Shown one piece after another: positions 25,239-34,070 of a stretch of DNA of 64,000 nt (position 1 is its first letter; each line of letters opens with the position of its first letter). Origin of the DNA: Streptomyces sp. WMMB 322 (GTDB lineage: Bacteria; Actinomycetota; Actinomycetes; Streptomycetales; Streptomycetaceae); NCBI RefSeq assembly GCF_900090145.1, contig NZ_FMHI01000002.1:62001-126000 (forward strand), written 5' to 3'. Under the pieces are notes generated by a model that ran no database searches, was not told the DNA's origin, and was given only the letters and a program-made list of their open reading frames with translations. Both the position numbers and the translations under genes were made by a program.

Positions 25239-25263
25239 CGGACGACTGTCCGCACACCGGACA
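25239..25263. promoter_or_regulatory. Candidate IclR operator, copy 2 (overlapping dyads)
   Basis: CGGAC-GACT-GTCCG (25239-25252) overlaps TGTCCG-CACAC-CGGACA (25247-25263). The first dyad repeats the one before the CoA-transferase gene. The location, just after the MFS promoter, supports control by the adjacent IclR protein. Confidence 0.62.
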
Positions 25264-25277
25264 CCGAGGAGTACGCC

Positions 25278-26543
25278 GTGACGAGCGTTCCGCAGCAGCA
25301 GGTGGAGACCGGGAACACGCCGGGAAGTTCCGGCAGCACACGGAGAGTGGTCGTCGTCGGCTTCGGCGTCCTCTGTCTCTCGTACATGCTCAACGCGATG
25401 GACCGGCAGATCTTCTATCCGCTGCTGCCGGACATCAGCGGCGAGTTCGGGTTCAGCCTGGAACAGGGCGGCACGCTCGCCACCGGGTTCACGCTGGGCC
25501 TGGCGGCCGCAGGTCTCCTCGGCGGCTTCCTCGTGGACCGGCTCTCGCGGCGGAACATCCTCGTGATCGCCGTCCTGATGTACTCGGCCGGCACCGTCGG
25601 CGTCCCGCTGGCCGGCGGATTCGTGGACATGAGTGCCTACCGGCTGCTTTCAGGCATCGGAGAGGGCATACACGCCGCGGCCCTGTACGCGGTCGTCGGC
25701 GCGTTCTTCTTCCACAGGCGGGCGGTGGCCGCCGGGGTCGTGGGCGTCTCGTTCGGTCTGGGCATCTTCCTCGGCCCGCTCGTCGGAACGCAGATCGTCT
25801 CCGCGTGGGGTGACTGGCGCGGGCCGTTCTACGTCTTCGCCGCGATCGGCGTGGTCATGTCGCTGCTCATCGTGGTGTCGGTCTCCAAGAGGCTGACCGA
25901 GGCGGTCGGCACACCGGGCGCCGCGTCGCAGAGCTACGACCACGTGCCCGCGAACCCGCTCAACCGCAACACCGTGGGACTGGGAGTGGCCTGCGTCGTC
26001 TCCGGGCTGGTCTTCTACGGGTTCCTCGGCCTCTACCCGACCTTCCTCGCGAAGGAGCTCGGATTCTCCGCGGGCGAGGCGGCGTTCGCGCTGTCCATGG
26101 CAGGCTTCGGCGCCATGATGGCCCTGCCGGCCGGCTGGCTCGGCGACCGCTACGACCAGCGCATGCTGCTGGCCGTCGGCTTCGCCGGGGCCGCCGGCTG
26201 CACCTTCCTCGCCTACCAGGTCGTGACCTCACCGGCGGCGCACTACGTACTGGCCTTCCTGATCGGCACCTTCGCAAGCGGCGTCCTGTTCACGAACTGC
26301 ACCACCGCCATGCAGCGGGCGGTCCGTCCCGAGCACGTAGGACGCGGGGCCGGGATGTTCATGCTCACCTACTACGTCGGCGCCGCCTTCTCAGGCCTGA
26401 TCTTCGCCTGGCTGGTCGGCCGGCTCGGGTGGCAGGGCGCCGGACTGTGGCAACTGACGCTGCTGCCCGTACTCGGGATCGCCGCACTGAGCGTGGTGCG
26501 CACGTCGCGGATGCTCGTGCCCTACGCCTCTCCGAAGAAGTAG
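25278..26543 (+). CDS. MFS transporter, aromatic-acid/anion-symporter-like
   Basis: The 421-aa protein has 12 predicted membrane helices. Helix 1 carries YMLNAMDRQIFYPLLPDI with the DR pair used for proton coupling in anion symporters. GGFLVDRLSRRN is the motif A loop, and a second copy (GWLGDRYDQR) follows in the second half. It should bring the pathway substrate into the cell. The GTG at 25278 follows GAGGAG. It is divergent from the IclR gene and is followed by the amidohydrolase after 35 bases, so the two form an operon. Confidence 0.9.
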   Translation: MTSVPQQQVETGNTPGSSGSTRRVVVVGFGVLCLSYMLNAMDRQIFYPLLPDISGEFGFSLEQGGTLATGFTLGLAAAGLLGGFLVDRLSRRNILVIAVLMYSAGTVGVPLAGGFVDMSAYRLLSGIGEGIHAAALYAVVGAFFFHRRAVAAGVVGVSFGLGIFLGPLVGTQIVSAWGDWRGPFYVFAAIGVVMSLLIVVSVSKRLTEAVGTPGAASQSYDHVPANPLNRNTVGLGVACVVSGLVFYGFLGLYPTFLAKELGFSAGEAAFALSMAGFGAMMALPAGWLGDRYDQRMLLAVGFAGAAGCTFLAYQVVTSPAAHYVLAFLIGTFASGVLFTNCTTAMQRAVRPEHVGRGAGMFMLTYYVGAAFSGLIFAWLVGRLGWQGAGLWQLTLLPVLGIAALSVVRTSRMLVPYASPKK

Positions 26544-26578
26544 CCACCCCAACGTGCACAAGAGTGGAGGGGACGAAC

Positions 26579-28045
26579 ATGACACTCGGCGGTTCGCCTC
26601 AGTGGATGTCCGGGCCGGAACGTGCCGTCGTCTTCCGCAACGGCACCGTTCTGACGATGGACGAGCGCAGGTCGGTGCTCGCCGACGCTGACGTGCTCGT
26701 GACCGGTCAGCGCATCGAGGCCGTCGGCAGGCGGCTGGAGGTCCCCGAGGGCACCGTCGAGATCGACGCCACCGACGGCATCGTGATGCCCGGCATGGTC
26801 GACACCCACCGGCACATGTGGCAGACGGCGATGCGCGGGTACGGCGCCGACTGGACGCTGACGCAGTACTTCGTCTGGTACTACCTCGAACACGGCAGAC
26901 TCTTCCGTCCCGAGGACATCCACGCCGGGAACCTGCTGTCCGCCGTGGAAGCGCTCGACGCCGGGGTCACCACCACCGTCGACTGGTCGCACGGACTGCA
27001 GACGACCGACCACGCCGAGGCCGCCGTCGACGCCCTGGAGGCCGTGCCCGGGAGGTTCGTCCTGGCCTACGGCAACATCCAGGCCGCGCCGTGGGAGTGG
27101 TCGGCGAGGCCGGAGTTCCGCGCGTTCGTCGAGAGGCGATTCACGGGCAGCGACATGCTGGGTTTCCAGATGGCCTTCGACGTGACCGGCGATCCGGAGT
27201 TCCCCGAGCGGGCCGCGTTCGAGGTGGCGCGCGACCTCGGCGCCCCGGTCACGACGCACGCCGGTGTGTGGGGTGCGACCAACGACGACAGCATCCGTCT
27301 GATGCACGACCACGGCTTCATGACGCCCGGGACCGTCTACGTGCACGCGGCGACGCTGAACGCCGACTCCTACAACCGCATCGCGGCCACCGGAGGAACG
27401 GTGTCGGTGTCGACCGAGAGCGAGCAGAGCTGCGGTCAGGGCTACCCGCCCACGTGGGTGCTGAGGACGCACGGCATACCCGTCGCGCTCTCCATGGACA
27501 CCAGCGCCTGGTGGAGCGGCGACCTCTTCTCGGCGATGCGCGCGACCCTCGGAGCCGACCGCGCGCGCGAGCACCTGGAAGCGCACGCCGCCGGCGACAC
27601 GGTGACCCACTGCCGGCTGCGTGCCGACCAGGTCGTCGAGTGGGCGACCCGCGGCGGGGCGAAGGCCCTCGGCCTGGACGGCAGGATCGGCAGTCTCGAA
27701 GCCGGGAAGAAGGCCGACATCGTGCTGATCAAGAACGACGCCTCGCCCGCGATGTTCCCGGTCCTCAACCCGTACGGCCACGTCGCGTTCCAGGCCCAGC
27801 GGGCCGACGTGCACACGGTCATGGTCGACGGCCGGGTGGTCAAGCACGACCACAGGCTCGTCGACGTCGACCTCCCGGCCGTCCGCCGTACCGTCGAGGC
27901 CACCGTCGACCACCTGCGCGGGGCCCTCGGCGACGAGGCATGGCGGCAGGGCATGAACCCGGACATCCCCGAGACCGAGGTGCTGGACAACCCGTACACG
28001 TACACCGGGTTCCGCACCGACGCCACGCACAAGGCGGCAGGTTAG
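26579..28045 (+). CDS. Amidohydrolase (TRZ/ATZ, cytosine-deaminase-like)
   Basis: The 488-aa enzyme has the metal-dependent amidohydrolase pattern: DTHRHMW near residue 78 gives the HxH pair, THAGVW near 230 and VHAATL near 260 further His ligands, MDTSAWW near 308 the catalytic Asp. The C-terminal GSLEAGKKADIVLI segment is typical of hydrolases that deaminate or dechlorinate ring compounds. GGAGGGG precedes the ATG. It may convert an imported amino- or amido-substituted ring compound into the substrate of the dioxygenase branch. That order is inference. Confidence 0.9.
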   Translation: MTLGGSPQWMSGPERAVVFRNGTVLTMDERRSVLADADVLVTGQRIEAVGRRLEVPEGTVEIDATDGIVMPGMVDTHRHMWQTAMRGYGADWTLTQYFVWYYLEHGRLFRPEDIHAGNLLSAVEALDAGVTTTVDWSHGLQTTDHAEAAVDALEAVPGRFVLAYGNIQAAPWEWSARPEFRAFVERRFTGSDMLGFQMAFDVTGDPEFPERAAFEVARDLGAPVTTHAGVWGATNDDSIRLMHDHGFMTPGTVYVHAATLNADSYNRIAATGGTVSVSTESEQSCGQGYPPTWVLRTHGIPVALSMDTSAWWSGDLFSAMRATLGADRAREHLEAHAAGDTVTHCRLRADQVVEWATRGGAKALGLDGRIGSLEAGKKADIVLIKNDASPAMFPVLNPYGHVAFQAQRADVHTVMVDGRVVKHDHRLVDVDLPAVRRTVEATVDHLRGALGDEAWRQGMNPDIPETEVLDNPYTYTGFRTDATHKAAG

Positions 28046-28070
28046 CCGCGCTCCGGACTCCGGGAACCCC

Positions 28071-28097
28071 GGCCGGTGCCGGCGACCGGCGCCGGCC
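28071..28097. terminator. Hairpin between amidohydrolase and convergent hydrolase
   Basis: GGCCGGTGCCGG pairs with CCGGCGCCGGCC (12 positions, one T-G wobble) around a CGA loop, 26 bases after the amidohydrolase stop. Confidence 0.6.
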
Positions 28098-28189
28098 GGA
28101 GTCGCCGAACGCGCCGACCCGGAGCGGTTCCCGGGCCGGCGCCCCGGTGCCAGCGACGGCGCCCCGGTGCTACGGACGGCGGTGCGGTG

Positions 28190-28939
28190 CTACGGACGGC
28201 GGCGGTGCGGGCCGAGGTGCCGGGCGAAGAACCGCAGTGTGCTGTCCAGTTCGAACGCCGGGAGCTCCCCGTGCTCGCCGGGGTTGGCGTGCAGCGTCTT
28301 CTCGTCCGACGCCAAGGCGTCGAACAGCTCCAAGCTCCGGGCCCTGGGCACCCGTTCGTCGTCCCACTGCACCAGGAACTCCACCGGGACGGTGATCCGC
28401 GCGGCGGCCCCGGCCAGTTCCGGCGCCCCGCCCAACCCCAGAACGGCCGCACGGACACGGGGTTCGGCGGCAACGAACGGAACGCCCAGGCCGCACCCCA
28501 GCGACACGCCCCAGTATCCGACCGGACCGCTGCCGACGTGCGCGAGTTCCTGCACCCCGTCCAGGACCGCCCGCCATTCCGGGACGGTCTGCCGGGCCAC
28601 GAGCGCCTGGAACCCGGCGATCAGCGGGGCGAGTTCCTCTCCGGCATCCGCACGCGCCTGGTTCGCGCGCGCGATCCTGTCGTACTCCTCGTCCTTGGGC
28701 CGGTCGCCGTGGCCGGGCACGTCGACGGAGACGGCGGCGAAACCGCATTCGGCCACGAACCGGGTGGCCAGGGCGACGATGCCGGGCGCCTTCTTGTGCC
28801 GGCCGCCGCCGTGTCCCAGCAGGACGAGGGGACGAGTACCGACGGCGCGTTCCGGCGTCCACAGCGCGCCGGGAATCCCGTCAAGGGTGAAGAGCTGTTC
28901 GCGGACGCCTTCGGACGACGTCTCAGAGGTGAAGTGCAT
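28190..28939 (-). CDS. Alpha/beta hydrolase, dienelactone-hydrolase-like
   Basis: The 249-aa protein has the alpha/beta hydrolase fold. VLLGHGGGRHKK forms the oxyanion loop, the nucleophile elbow is YWGVSLGCG (Ser near residue 145), the acid is likely the Asp of VQWDDERV, and the late His lies in ANPGEHGELP. The function may be an esterase, lactonase or C-C hydrolase. It is convergent with the amidohydrolase gene. Its closeness to the catabolic cluster suggests a late hydrolytic step but there is no direct evidence. The start at 28939 has a poor ribosome site. Confidence 0.82.
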   Translation of the reverse strand: MHFTSETSSEGVREQLFTLDGIPGALWTPERAVGTRPLVLLGHGGGRHKKAPGIVALATRFVAECGFAAVSVDVPGHGDRPKDEEYDRIARANQARADAGEELAPLIAGFQALVARQTVPEWRAVLDGVQELAHVGSGPVGYWGVSLGCGLGVPFVAAEPRVRAAVLGLGGAPELAGAAARITVPVEFLVQWDDERVPRARSLELFDALASDEKTLHANPGEHGELPAFELDSTLRFFARHLGPHRRRP

Positions 28940-29396
28940 TGCGTCGCAGGCCTTTCGGGATGCCTACCGCGGGCACTCCCTCAAGGCGTGCGACGGAGGG
29001 AGTCCCGAACTGTCAGAGCGTTGATCGGTCTCACCTCCTCGGTTGCAGCAGCGCACGGCGACGCCGAAAGTATCACGAGGACCTCACCCCCGCCGCCCCG
29101 CCAGAGACGTCCCCGGGCCGGACACCCCGCCCCTCGGCGGGCCTCGGGGGCCGTCGGCGCCCTCGGCGGGCGCCCCTCGAGCCCTGGCCGCACAAGGCTG
29201 GGAACACGGCCCCGTAACACGCGGCGGGACGACGTGTCCGCAGGGAGGCCCTCCCCGCTCACGCGGCCTGACCAGTGACCAGTGCGAACCTCCCGTGCGG
29301 GCAGTGCAGTTGGCCCGGTTCCGGCCGGTCACGGACGCGATGAGTTTCCGCGGCCCGGAGAGTCTCAGCACCGTTGTCGACTGCACAGGAGGACAC
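28940..29396. other. Intergenic region with stem-loop, no gene seen
   Basis: This 457-base region separates two divergent genes. ACTCCCTC and GAGGGAGT form an 8-bp-arm dyad at 28975-29003, just upstream of the leftward hydrolase gene. No coding frame resembles a known protein. Confidence 0.45.
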
Positions 29397-30041
29397 ATGG
29401 CTCAGCTGCTGAGGGTCCAGAACTTCAACGTCTCGAGCGACGGAATCGGCGCCGGTGAGGACCAGAGCTTCGAGAGTCCCTTCGGCCTTGACGGTGCAGA
29501 GAGGCTGTTCGCCTGGGCCGGCGCCACCGCGAGCTGGCCCAATCGCACGGAACCCGGCGGGAGCCGGGGCCTGGACGACTACTTCACGCGGGACTTCGCG
29601 CACAACATCGGCGCTGAGATCATGGGCCGCAACAAGTTCGGGCCCCAGCGCGGGCCCTGGCAGGACCACGACTGGCGCGGCTGGTGGGGAGACGAACCCC
29701 CGTTCCACACCCCGGTCTTCGTCCTGACCCACCACGGGCGCCCGTCGTTCACGCTCTCCGACACCACCTTCCACTTCGTCGGCGGCGACCCCGTCACGGT
29801 GCTCGAACAGGCCCGGGAGGCAGCACAGGGCAAGGACGTCCGGCTCGGCGGCGGGGTCACCACCATCCGGCAGTTCCTCGACGCCGGCCTCGTCGACACC
29901 ATGCATGTGGCGGTCTCGCCGGTGAAGCTCGGGTCCGGACTGCGGCTCTGGCAGTCCCCCGACGAGCTGCTCGACCGGTACCACCTCGAGGTCGTGCCCA
30001 GCGCGAGCGGAGTGACACACCACCTCTTCTGGCGCAGGTGA
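29397..30041 (+). CDS. Dihydrofolate-reductase-like (RibD C-terminal) reductase
   Basis: The 214-aa protein belongs to the DHFR/RibD-C superfamily of NADPH-dependent reductases. It opens with LLRVQNFNVSSDGIGAGEDQ, has IMGRNKFGP near residue 80, a VFVLTHHGRPSFT strand, and LGGGVTTIRQFLDAGLVD near 150. An AGGAGG site precedes the ATG. These single-domain paralogues are common in streptomycetes and their substrates are mostly unknown. It is probably not the essential folate enzyme, which is shorter and has a different N-terminal motif. Confidence 0.88.
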   Translation: MAQLLRVQNFNVSSDGIGAGEDQSFESPFGLDGAERLFAWAGATASWPNRTEPGGSRGLDDYFTRDFAHNIGAEIMGRNKFGPQRGPWQDHDWRGWWGDEPPFHTPVFVLTHHGRPSFTLSDTTFHFVGGDPVTVLEQAREAAQGKDVRLGGGVTTIRQFLDAGLVDTMHVAVSPVKLGSGLRLWQSPDELLDRYHLEVVPSASGVTHHLFWRR

Positions 30042-30089
30042 CACAAGAGGCGGACGGCGCAAGGGCCCGCCGGGGGGTGTCAGCCCAGC

Positions 30090-30160
30090 GGCGGACCTTC
30101 CCGCGAACCACGCTGCGCCACAGCCGCCGCCCCCTCCCACCGAGCCGGCGGACCTTCCCG
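30090..30160. repeat. Direct repeat, 2 x 14 bp
   Basis: GGCGGACCTTCCCG occurs at 30090-30103 and 30147-30160 between two convergent genes. It is non-coding. Function unknown. Confidence 0.45.
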
Positions 30161-30169
30161 GTCAGAGCG

Positions 30170-31255
30170 CTACCCGCCGACCTCGGCGCGCAGGACTTCC
30201 GCGGCCTCGGCCATCGCACGGAGCTTGCCCTCCGCGGACTGCCGCGGCAGATACTTCATGCCGCAGTCCGTCGCGACCACGATGCGCTCCGGATCGACGT
30301 ACGGCAGCGCACGCCTGATCCTGGCCGCCACGGTCCCGGAGGTCTCCACCGCGTGGTCGGACAGGTCGATGACGCCGAGGATCACCGTCTTGCCCGGCAG
30401 GTGCTTGAGCACCGAGGTGTCGAGACCGGACTGTGCGGTCTCGATCGAGACCTGATCGCAGGCGCAGTCGGCCAGTTCGGGAAGGAAGGAGTAACCCGAG
30501 GGCCGCTCGTGGATGATCGCGGCGTAGCCGAAGCAGATGTGCACCGCGGTGGTCCCCGGCGCCCCCTCCAGCGCCCGGTTCAGCGCCTTCAGGCCGAACT
30601 CCCGTGCCGCCTCGGGGCGGGCCTGCATGTACGGCTCGTCGAGCTGCACGATGTCGGCACCGGCGGCGAAGAGGTCGTGCACCTCGGCGTTGACCGCCTC
30701 GGCGTATGCCATCGCCAGAGCCTCGGGGCTGCCGAAGTGGTCGTTCTGCGCCTGCTGCGACATCGTGAACGGGCCGGGCACGGTGACCTTGACGACGCGG
30801 TCGGTGTTGGCCCGCAGGAATCGCACGTCGCCGGCCTGGACCGGCTCGGGCCGGCTGATCGGGCCCACCACACGCGGCACGGGATTCGGGTGGCCGCTGC
30901 GGTCCAGCGCCTCACCGGGGTTGTCGATGTCGACACCTTCCAGCGCGGTGGCGAAGTGGTTGGAGTAGCTCTCCCTGCGCATCTCGCCGTCGGTGACGAT
31001 GTCGAGGCCCGCTCGCTCCTGCGCCCGGATGGCGAGCAGGGTGGCGTCGTCCTGTGCCTCCGCCAGGTGCTCCTGGTCCGGCCGCCACAGCTCACGCGCG
31101 CGGACCCGGGGAGGGAACCGGTCGGCCAGTCTCGCCCGGTCGATGAGCCACTCGGGCTGCGCATAGCTGCCGACCAACGACGCGGGGAAGAGAGGAAGGT
31201 TCCGCATGGGGCGAACTGTGCAGGACTTCGCCCGGTCAGGCGATACACCTCCCAC
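30170..31255 (-). CDS. MetE C-terminal-like (cobalamin-independent methionine synthase II) protein
   Basis: The 361-aa protein resembles only the C-terminal catalytic barrel of MetE. ASLVGSYAQPEWL opens the domain, DGEMRRESYSNHF follows, VQLDEPYMQ is the core strand, and the zinc ligands are seen in AVHICFGY (His, Cys), a middle Glu and ATDCGMKYLP (Cys). Such short MetE-like proteins move methyl groups from or to sulfur compounds and need not make methionine. The GTG at 31255 has a GAAGAGG site; ATG at 31208 has none but matches family starts better. It lies leftward, downstream of the SDR gene. Confidence 0.85.
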   Translation of the reverse strand: MGGVSPDRAKSCTVRPMRNLPLFPASLVGSYAQPEWLIDRARLADRFPPRVRARELWRPDQEHLAEAQDDATLLAIRAQERAGLDIVTDGEMRRESYSNHFATALEGVDIDNPGEALDRSGHPNPVPRVVGPISRPEPVQAGDVRFLRANTDRVVKVTVPGPFTMSQQAQNDHFGSPEALAMAYAEAVNAEVHDLFAAGADIVQLDEPYMQARPEAAREFGLKALNRALEGAPGTTAVHICFGYAAIIHERPSGYSFLPELADCACDQVSIETAQSGLDTSVLKHLPGKTVILGVIDLSDHAVETSGTVAARIRRALPYVDPERIVVATDCGMKYLPRQSAEGKLRAMAEAAEVLRAEVGG

Positions 31256-31388
31256 GACGCCCTCTTCCGGTTCGCGAACGGCGGCGCCGCCTCGGCCGGT
31301 TCGTGAAGGCTGAGGCGGCCCGGCCCCGGGGGGTCCGGCCCCGGGGGTCTCGGCCGGGCTCCCGACGGCCGGTGTTCCCGCCGCCCGG

Positions 31389-32138
31389 TCACTTCGCCTG
31401 GGCCAGCCGGACCGCGTCGGGGCCGGCGGGGAACCGCAGCTGGCCCGTCATGTCGTGCACGGCACGCCACACCGTCTCGGCGACGTCGCTCTCCTTGGTG
31501 AACAGGTCCTGGTTCATGAATTCGCCCATCGTCTTCTCCGCCCACGCGAGGTAGGGCTCCGGGACCGCCTCCTCCAGGGACGGGCCGTCCAGTGCCGTCT
31601 CGCCGAAGTTCGTCGTCAGGCAGGCACCCGGTTCGACGGTCTTCGCCCGCACGCCGAAGGGCTCGAGTTCGAGCGCGAGGGAGGCGGTGAATCCCTCGAC
31701 GGCCGCCTTGCTCGCCTTGTAGACGGCCGTGAGCGGCATGTGGCCCAGCACCACGCTGGACGTCACGTTGACCACCACGCCGGAACCGCGCTCGCGGAAC
31801 TGGGGCAGCACTGCCTGAGTCGTGGCCATCACACCGAACGTGTTGGTCTCGAAGACCTCTCGCACCCGGGCCATGGGCGTCGCCTCGAACACGCCGATCG
31901 AGGGGATGCCCGCGTTGTTGACCAGGGCGTCGACGGGCCCTGCCGCCCGGAGCGCCCCGGTGATGGTCTCGGGCTTGGTCACGTCGAGTTCGACGACGCG
32001 GAGCCGGTCCGACTCGGGCAGTACGCCGGCACGAGGGGTGCGCATCGTCGCGATGACGTTCCACCCCTGCTCGTGGAAGTACAGAGCGGTCTCCCGGCCG
32101 TAGCCGGAGGAGGTACCGGTGATCAGAACGGTCTTCAT
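31389..32138 (-). CDS. Short-chain dehydrogenase/reductase (SDR)
   Basis: The 249-aa protein is a classical SDR. TGTSSGYG binds NAD(P), LVNNAGIPS is the NNAG motif, the catalytic Ser lies in NVTSSVVLG and the catalytic pair is YKASK. It reduces or oxidises a hydroxyl or ketone on an unknown substrate. GAGG precedes the ATG. Two direct TCGTGCARG motifs lie upstream, and an AraC-type regulator gene in the same direction follows on that side, so it is the likely regulated target. Confidence 0.9.
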   Translation of the reverse strand: MKTVLITGTSSGYGRETALYFHEQGWNVIATMRTPRAGVLPESDRLRVVELDVTKPETITGALRAAGPVDALVNNAGIPSIGVFEATPMARVREVFETNTFGVMATTQAVLPQFRERGSGVVVNVTSSVVLGHMPLTAVYKASKAAVEGFTASLALELEPFGVRAKTVEPGACLTTNFGETALDGPSLEEAVPEPYLAWAEKTMGEFMNQDLFTKESDVAETVWRAVHDMTGQLRFPAGPDAVRLAQAK

Positions 32139-32231
32139 GGCGTGATCCTCACGATGTGTCGGGACCCGCGGAGCCATCAGTCACTTTCCTGCTCCCCGGG
32201 AGAGTTCGTGATTCCATTGAAGCGTTCTGAC

Positions 32232-32272
32232 CTGCACGAACGTTAGAAGCATCCTCCCCGAGTCTTGCACGA
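32232..32272 (-). promoter_or_regulatory. Paired TCGTGCARG motifs upstream of SDR gene
   Basis: On the minus strand TCGTGCAG and TCGTGCAA lie 33 bases apart (three helical turns). A third copy (TCGTGCAGG) occurs at 33252-33260, upstream of the AraC gene. This pattern fits a half-site recognised by the adjacent AraC-family protein. Confidence 0.45.
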
Positions 32273-32299
32273 TCCTCTCGCACTCCCGCACCGGGCAGG

Positions 32300-33205
32300 T
32301 CAGGTCAGCGCGCCCGCGGGAGTGCGCACCGCGCCGCGCAGGCGGACCGCGTCCCGGCTCGGGGGTTCGCCGAACTGGCGGCGGTACTCGCGGCTGAACT
32401 GTGAGGCGTTGTCGTAGCCGACACGGTGGCCGACTCCCGTGACGTCGCCCGGGTGGTTGACGAGCAGCAACCGGGCCTCCTGGAGCCGGATCTGCTTCTG
32501 GAACTGGATGGGGCTCATCGCGGTCACCGCCTGGAAGTTGCGGTAGAAGGCGGAAACGCTCATGCCGGACAGGCGCGCCACGTCCTCGACCCGGAAGGGC
32601 TCGGCGTAGTGCTCGCGGATCCAGCGCACCGCACGGGAGATGTGGCTGAGGCCGCTGTCGGCGAGGCCGAGCTGCCGCACAGCCGCGCCCTGTTCGCCGG
32701 TCATCAGGCGCCACAGGATCTCGCGCTTGATCAGAGGCGCCAGTACCGCGCGGTCGCGGGGCTCGTCCAGCAGGCGCAGCAGCCGGACCACCGCGTCGAG
32801 CATCGCGGGCGGTGCGTCGCTGACGGCGATCCCCGACGGCGCACCGGTACCGGTTCGGGGCGCGTCTCCGGGACCGGCCTGAAGCAGCAGCTCGGCCACG
32901 GCGGACGGTTCCAGCACCATGCCGAACCCGAGCGCCGGCCGCTCGGGGTCGGCCCGGGTGAAGTGCCCCGTGACGGGCAGGTCGACGGAGGCGACCAGAT
33001 ACTGCCCGGCGCCGTATTCGTAGACCCGGCCGCCCAGGGCGAGGCGCTTGGCGCCCTGGGCGATGACGGCGAGCACCGTGCCGGACATCGACGGCGCGGG
33101 GGGATCCTCCCGCTCGACCTTTGAGATCAGGACACCGTCGACGGCAGTGGTCCAGTCGGGTCGGGCATGCCGGGCCAGCAGGGCGCGAAGCTCTTCGAGA
33201 GGCAT
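32300..33205 (-). CDS. AraC-family transcriptional regulator
   Basis: The 301-aa protein has an N-terminal cupin-like AraC_N domain (residues 30-190, with GQYLVASVDLPVTGHF) and two C-terminal helix-turn-helix units (FRVEDVARLSGMSVSAFYRNF, then DVTGVGHRVGYDNASQFSREY). It is of the type that activates nearby dehydrogenase genes. It precedes the SDR gene in the same direction, about 160 bases apart. It also lies divergent to the molybdenum oxidoreductase operon. TCGTGCARG motifs near both its own and the SDR promoters are likely sites. Confidence 0.92.
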   Translation of the reverse strand: MPLEELRALLARHARPDWTTAVDGVLISKVEREDPPAPSMSGTVLAVIAQGAKRLALGGRVYEYGAGQYLVASVDLPVTGHFTRADPERPALGFGMVLEPSAVAELLLQAGPGDAPRTGTGAPSGIAVSDAPPAMLDAVVRLLRLLDEPRDRAVLAPLIKREILWRLMTGEQGAAVRQLGLADSGLSHISRAVRWIREHYAEPFRVEDVARLSGMSVSAFYRNFQAVTAMSPIQFQKQIRLQEARLLLVNHPGDVTGVGHRVGYDNASQFSREYRRQFGEPPSRDAVRLRGAVRTPAGALT

Positions 33206-33500
33206 GCGTCCATTGCAGCACGATTCGGCCTGTGCTCCCGGGGCCGAGACGATCGTGCAGGCACCTGCGAGCAGAGTTCCACTGTTTCAGCAGGTCAGCA
33301 CCCTTCCATGGGGCCCTCCTCGTTCCATCGTCCGGCAACTGGGCGCCGGCAACTGCCTACCCCCGTCCGCGACTTCCCGGCGCCCGGCCCGGCACGGCCC
33401 GCCCCCCGTGGAGCACACAGGCTCCCGCGTTCGGGCTCGGCGTGGCAGCACCCCCGTGACACGACGCCCGTCCGATGATCGGCGAGGAAGGTGGGCTGCG
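33206..33500. other. Divergent promoter region of AraC gene and Mo-oxidoreductase operon
   Basis: These 295 bases contain no gene. A TCGTGCAGG motif at 33252-33260 matches the ones upstream of the SDR gene. No clear -35/-10 pair was found for the oxidoreductase operon. Confidence 0.4.
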
Positions 33501-34070
33501 ATGAACGAATCAGGAACGAACGGCGCCGAGCAGAGCCAGGGCGACGGGGACAGGACCTCCGCGATCAAGCTGAGTGTCAACGACCAGGTACGGCAGCTCG
33601 ATGTCGACCCGCGCACGTCGCTGCTGGACGCGCTCCGCGAGCATCTGCGACTGAGCGGAACCAAGAAGGGCTGCGATCACGGACAGTGCGGCGCCTGCAC
33701 GGTGCTGATCAACGGCCGGCGCGTCTACTCCTGTCTGACCCTTGCCGTGATGCACGAGGACGACGAGATCACCACGATCGAAGGCCTGGACGGCATCAAG
33801 GGCCTGCACCCCATGCAGCGGGCCTTCGTCGAGCACGACGGCTTCCAGTGCGGCTACTGCACGCCGGGGCAGATCTGCTCGGCGGTCGGCATGCTCTCGG
33901 AAGTGGCGGCCGGCTGGCCCAGCCACGCGACCGCTGACGTGGCGTCGCCCCGGGTCGAGCTGAGCGACGAGGAGATCCGGGAGCGCATGAGCGGCAATAT
34001 CTGCCGGTGCGCCGCCTATCCGAACATCGTCGCGGCCATCCGCGACGCCGCGGACGGAGGTCGGGCATGA
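33501..34070 (+). CDS. 2Fe-2S subunit of PaoABC-like aldehyde oxidoreductase
   Basis: The 189-aa protein carries two 2Fe-2S clusters of the xanthine oxidase family. The N-terminal plant-type cluster is [13 protein letters not shown] with a later YSC; the second is CGYCTPGQI with NICRCAAY. E. coli PaoA has a Tat signal; here the N-terminus ([20 protein letters not shown]) has no twin-Arg or hydrophobic stretch, so the enzyme should be cytoplasmic. The ATG follows GAAGGTGGG. It overlaps the FAD gene by 4 bases (ATGA), and the three genes form a coupled operon. Confidence 0.93.
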   Translation: MNESGTNGAEQSQGDGDRTSAIKLSVNDQVRQLDVDPRTSLLDALREHLRLSGTKKGCDHGQCGACTVLINGRRVYSCLTLAVMHEDDEITTIEGLDGIKGLHPMQRAFVEHDGFQCGYCTPGQICSAVGMLSEVAAGWPSHATADVASPRVELSDEEIRERMSGNICRCAAYPNIVAAIRDAADGGRA

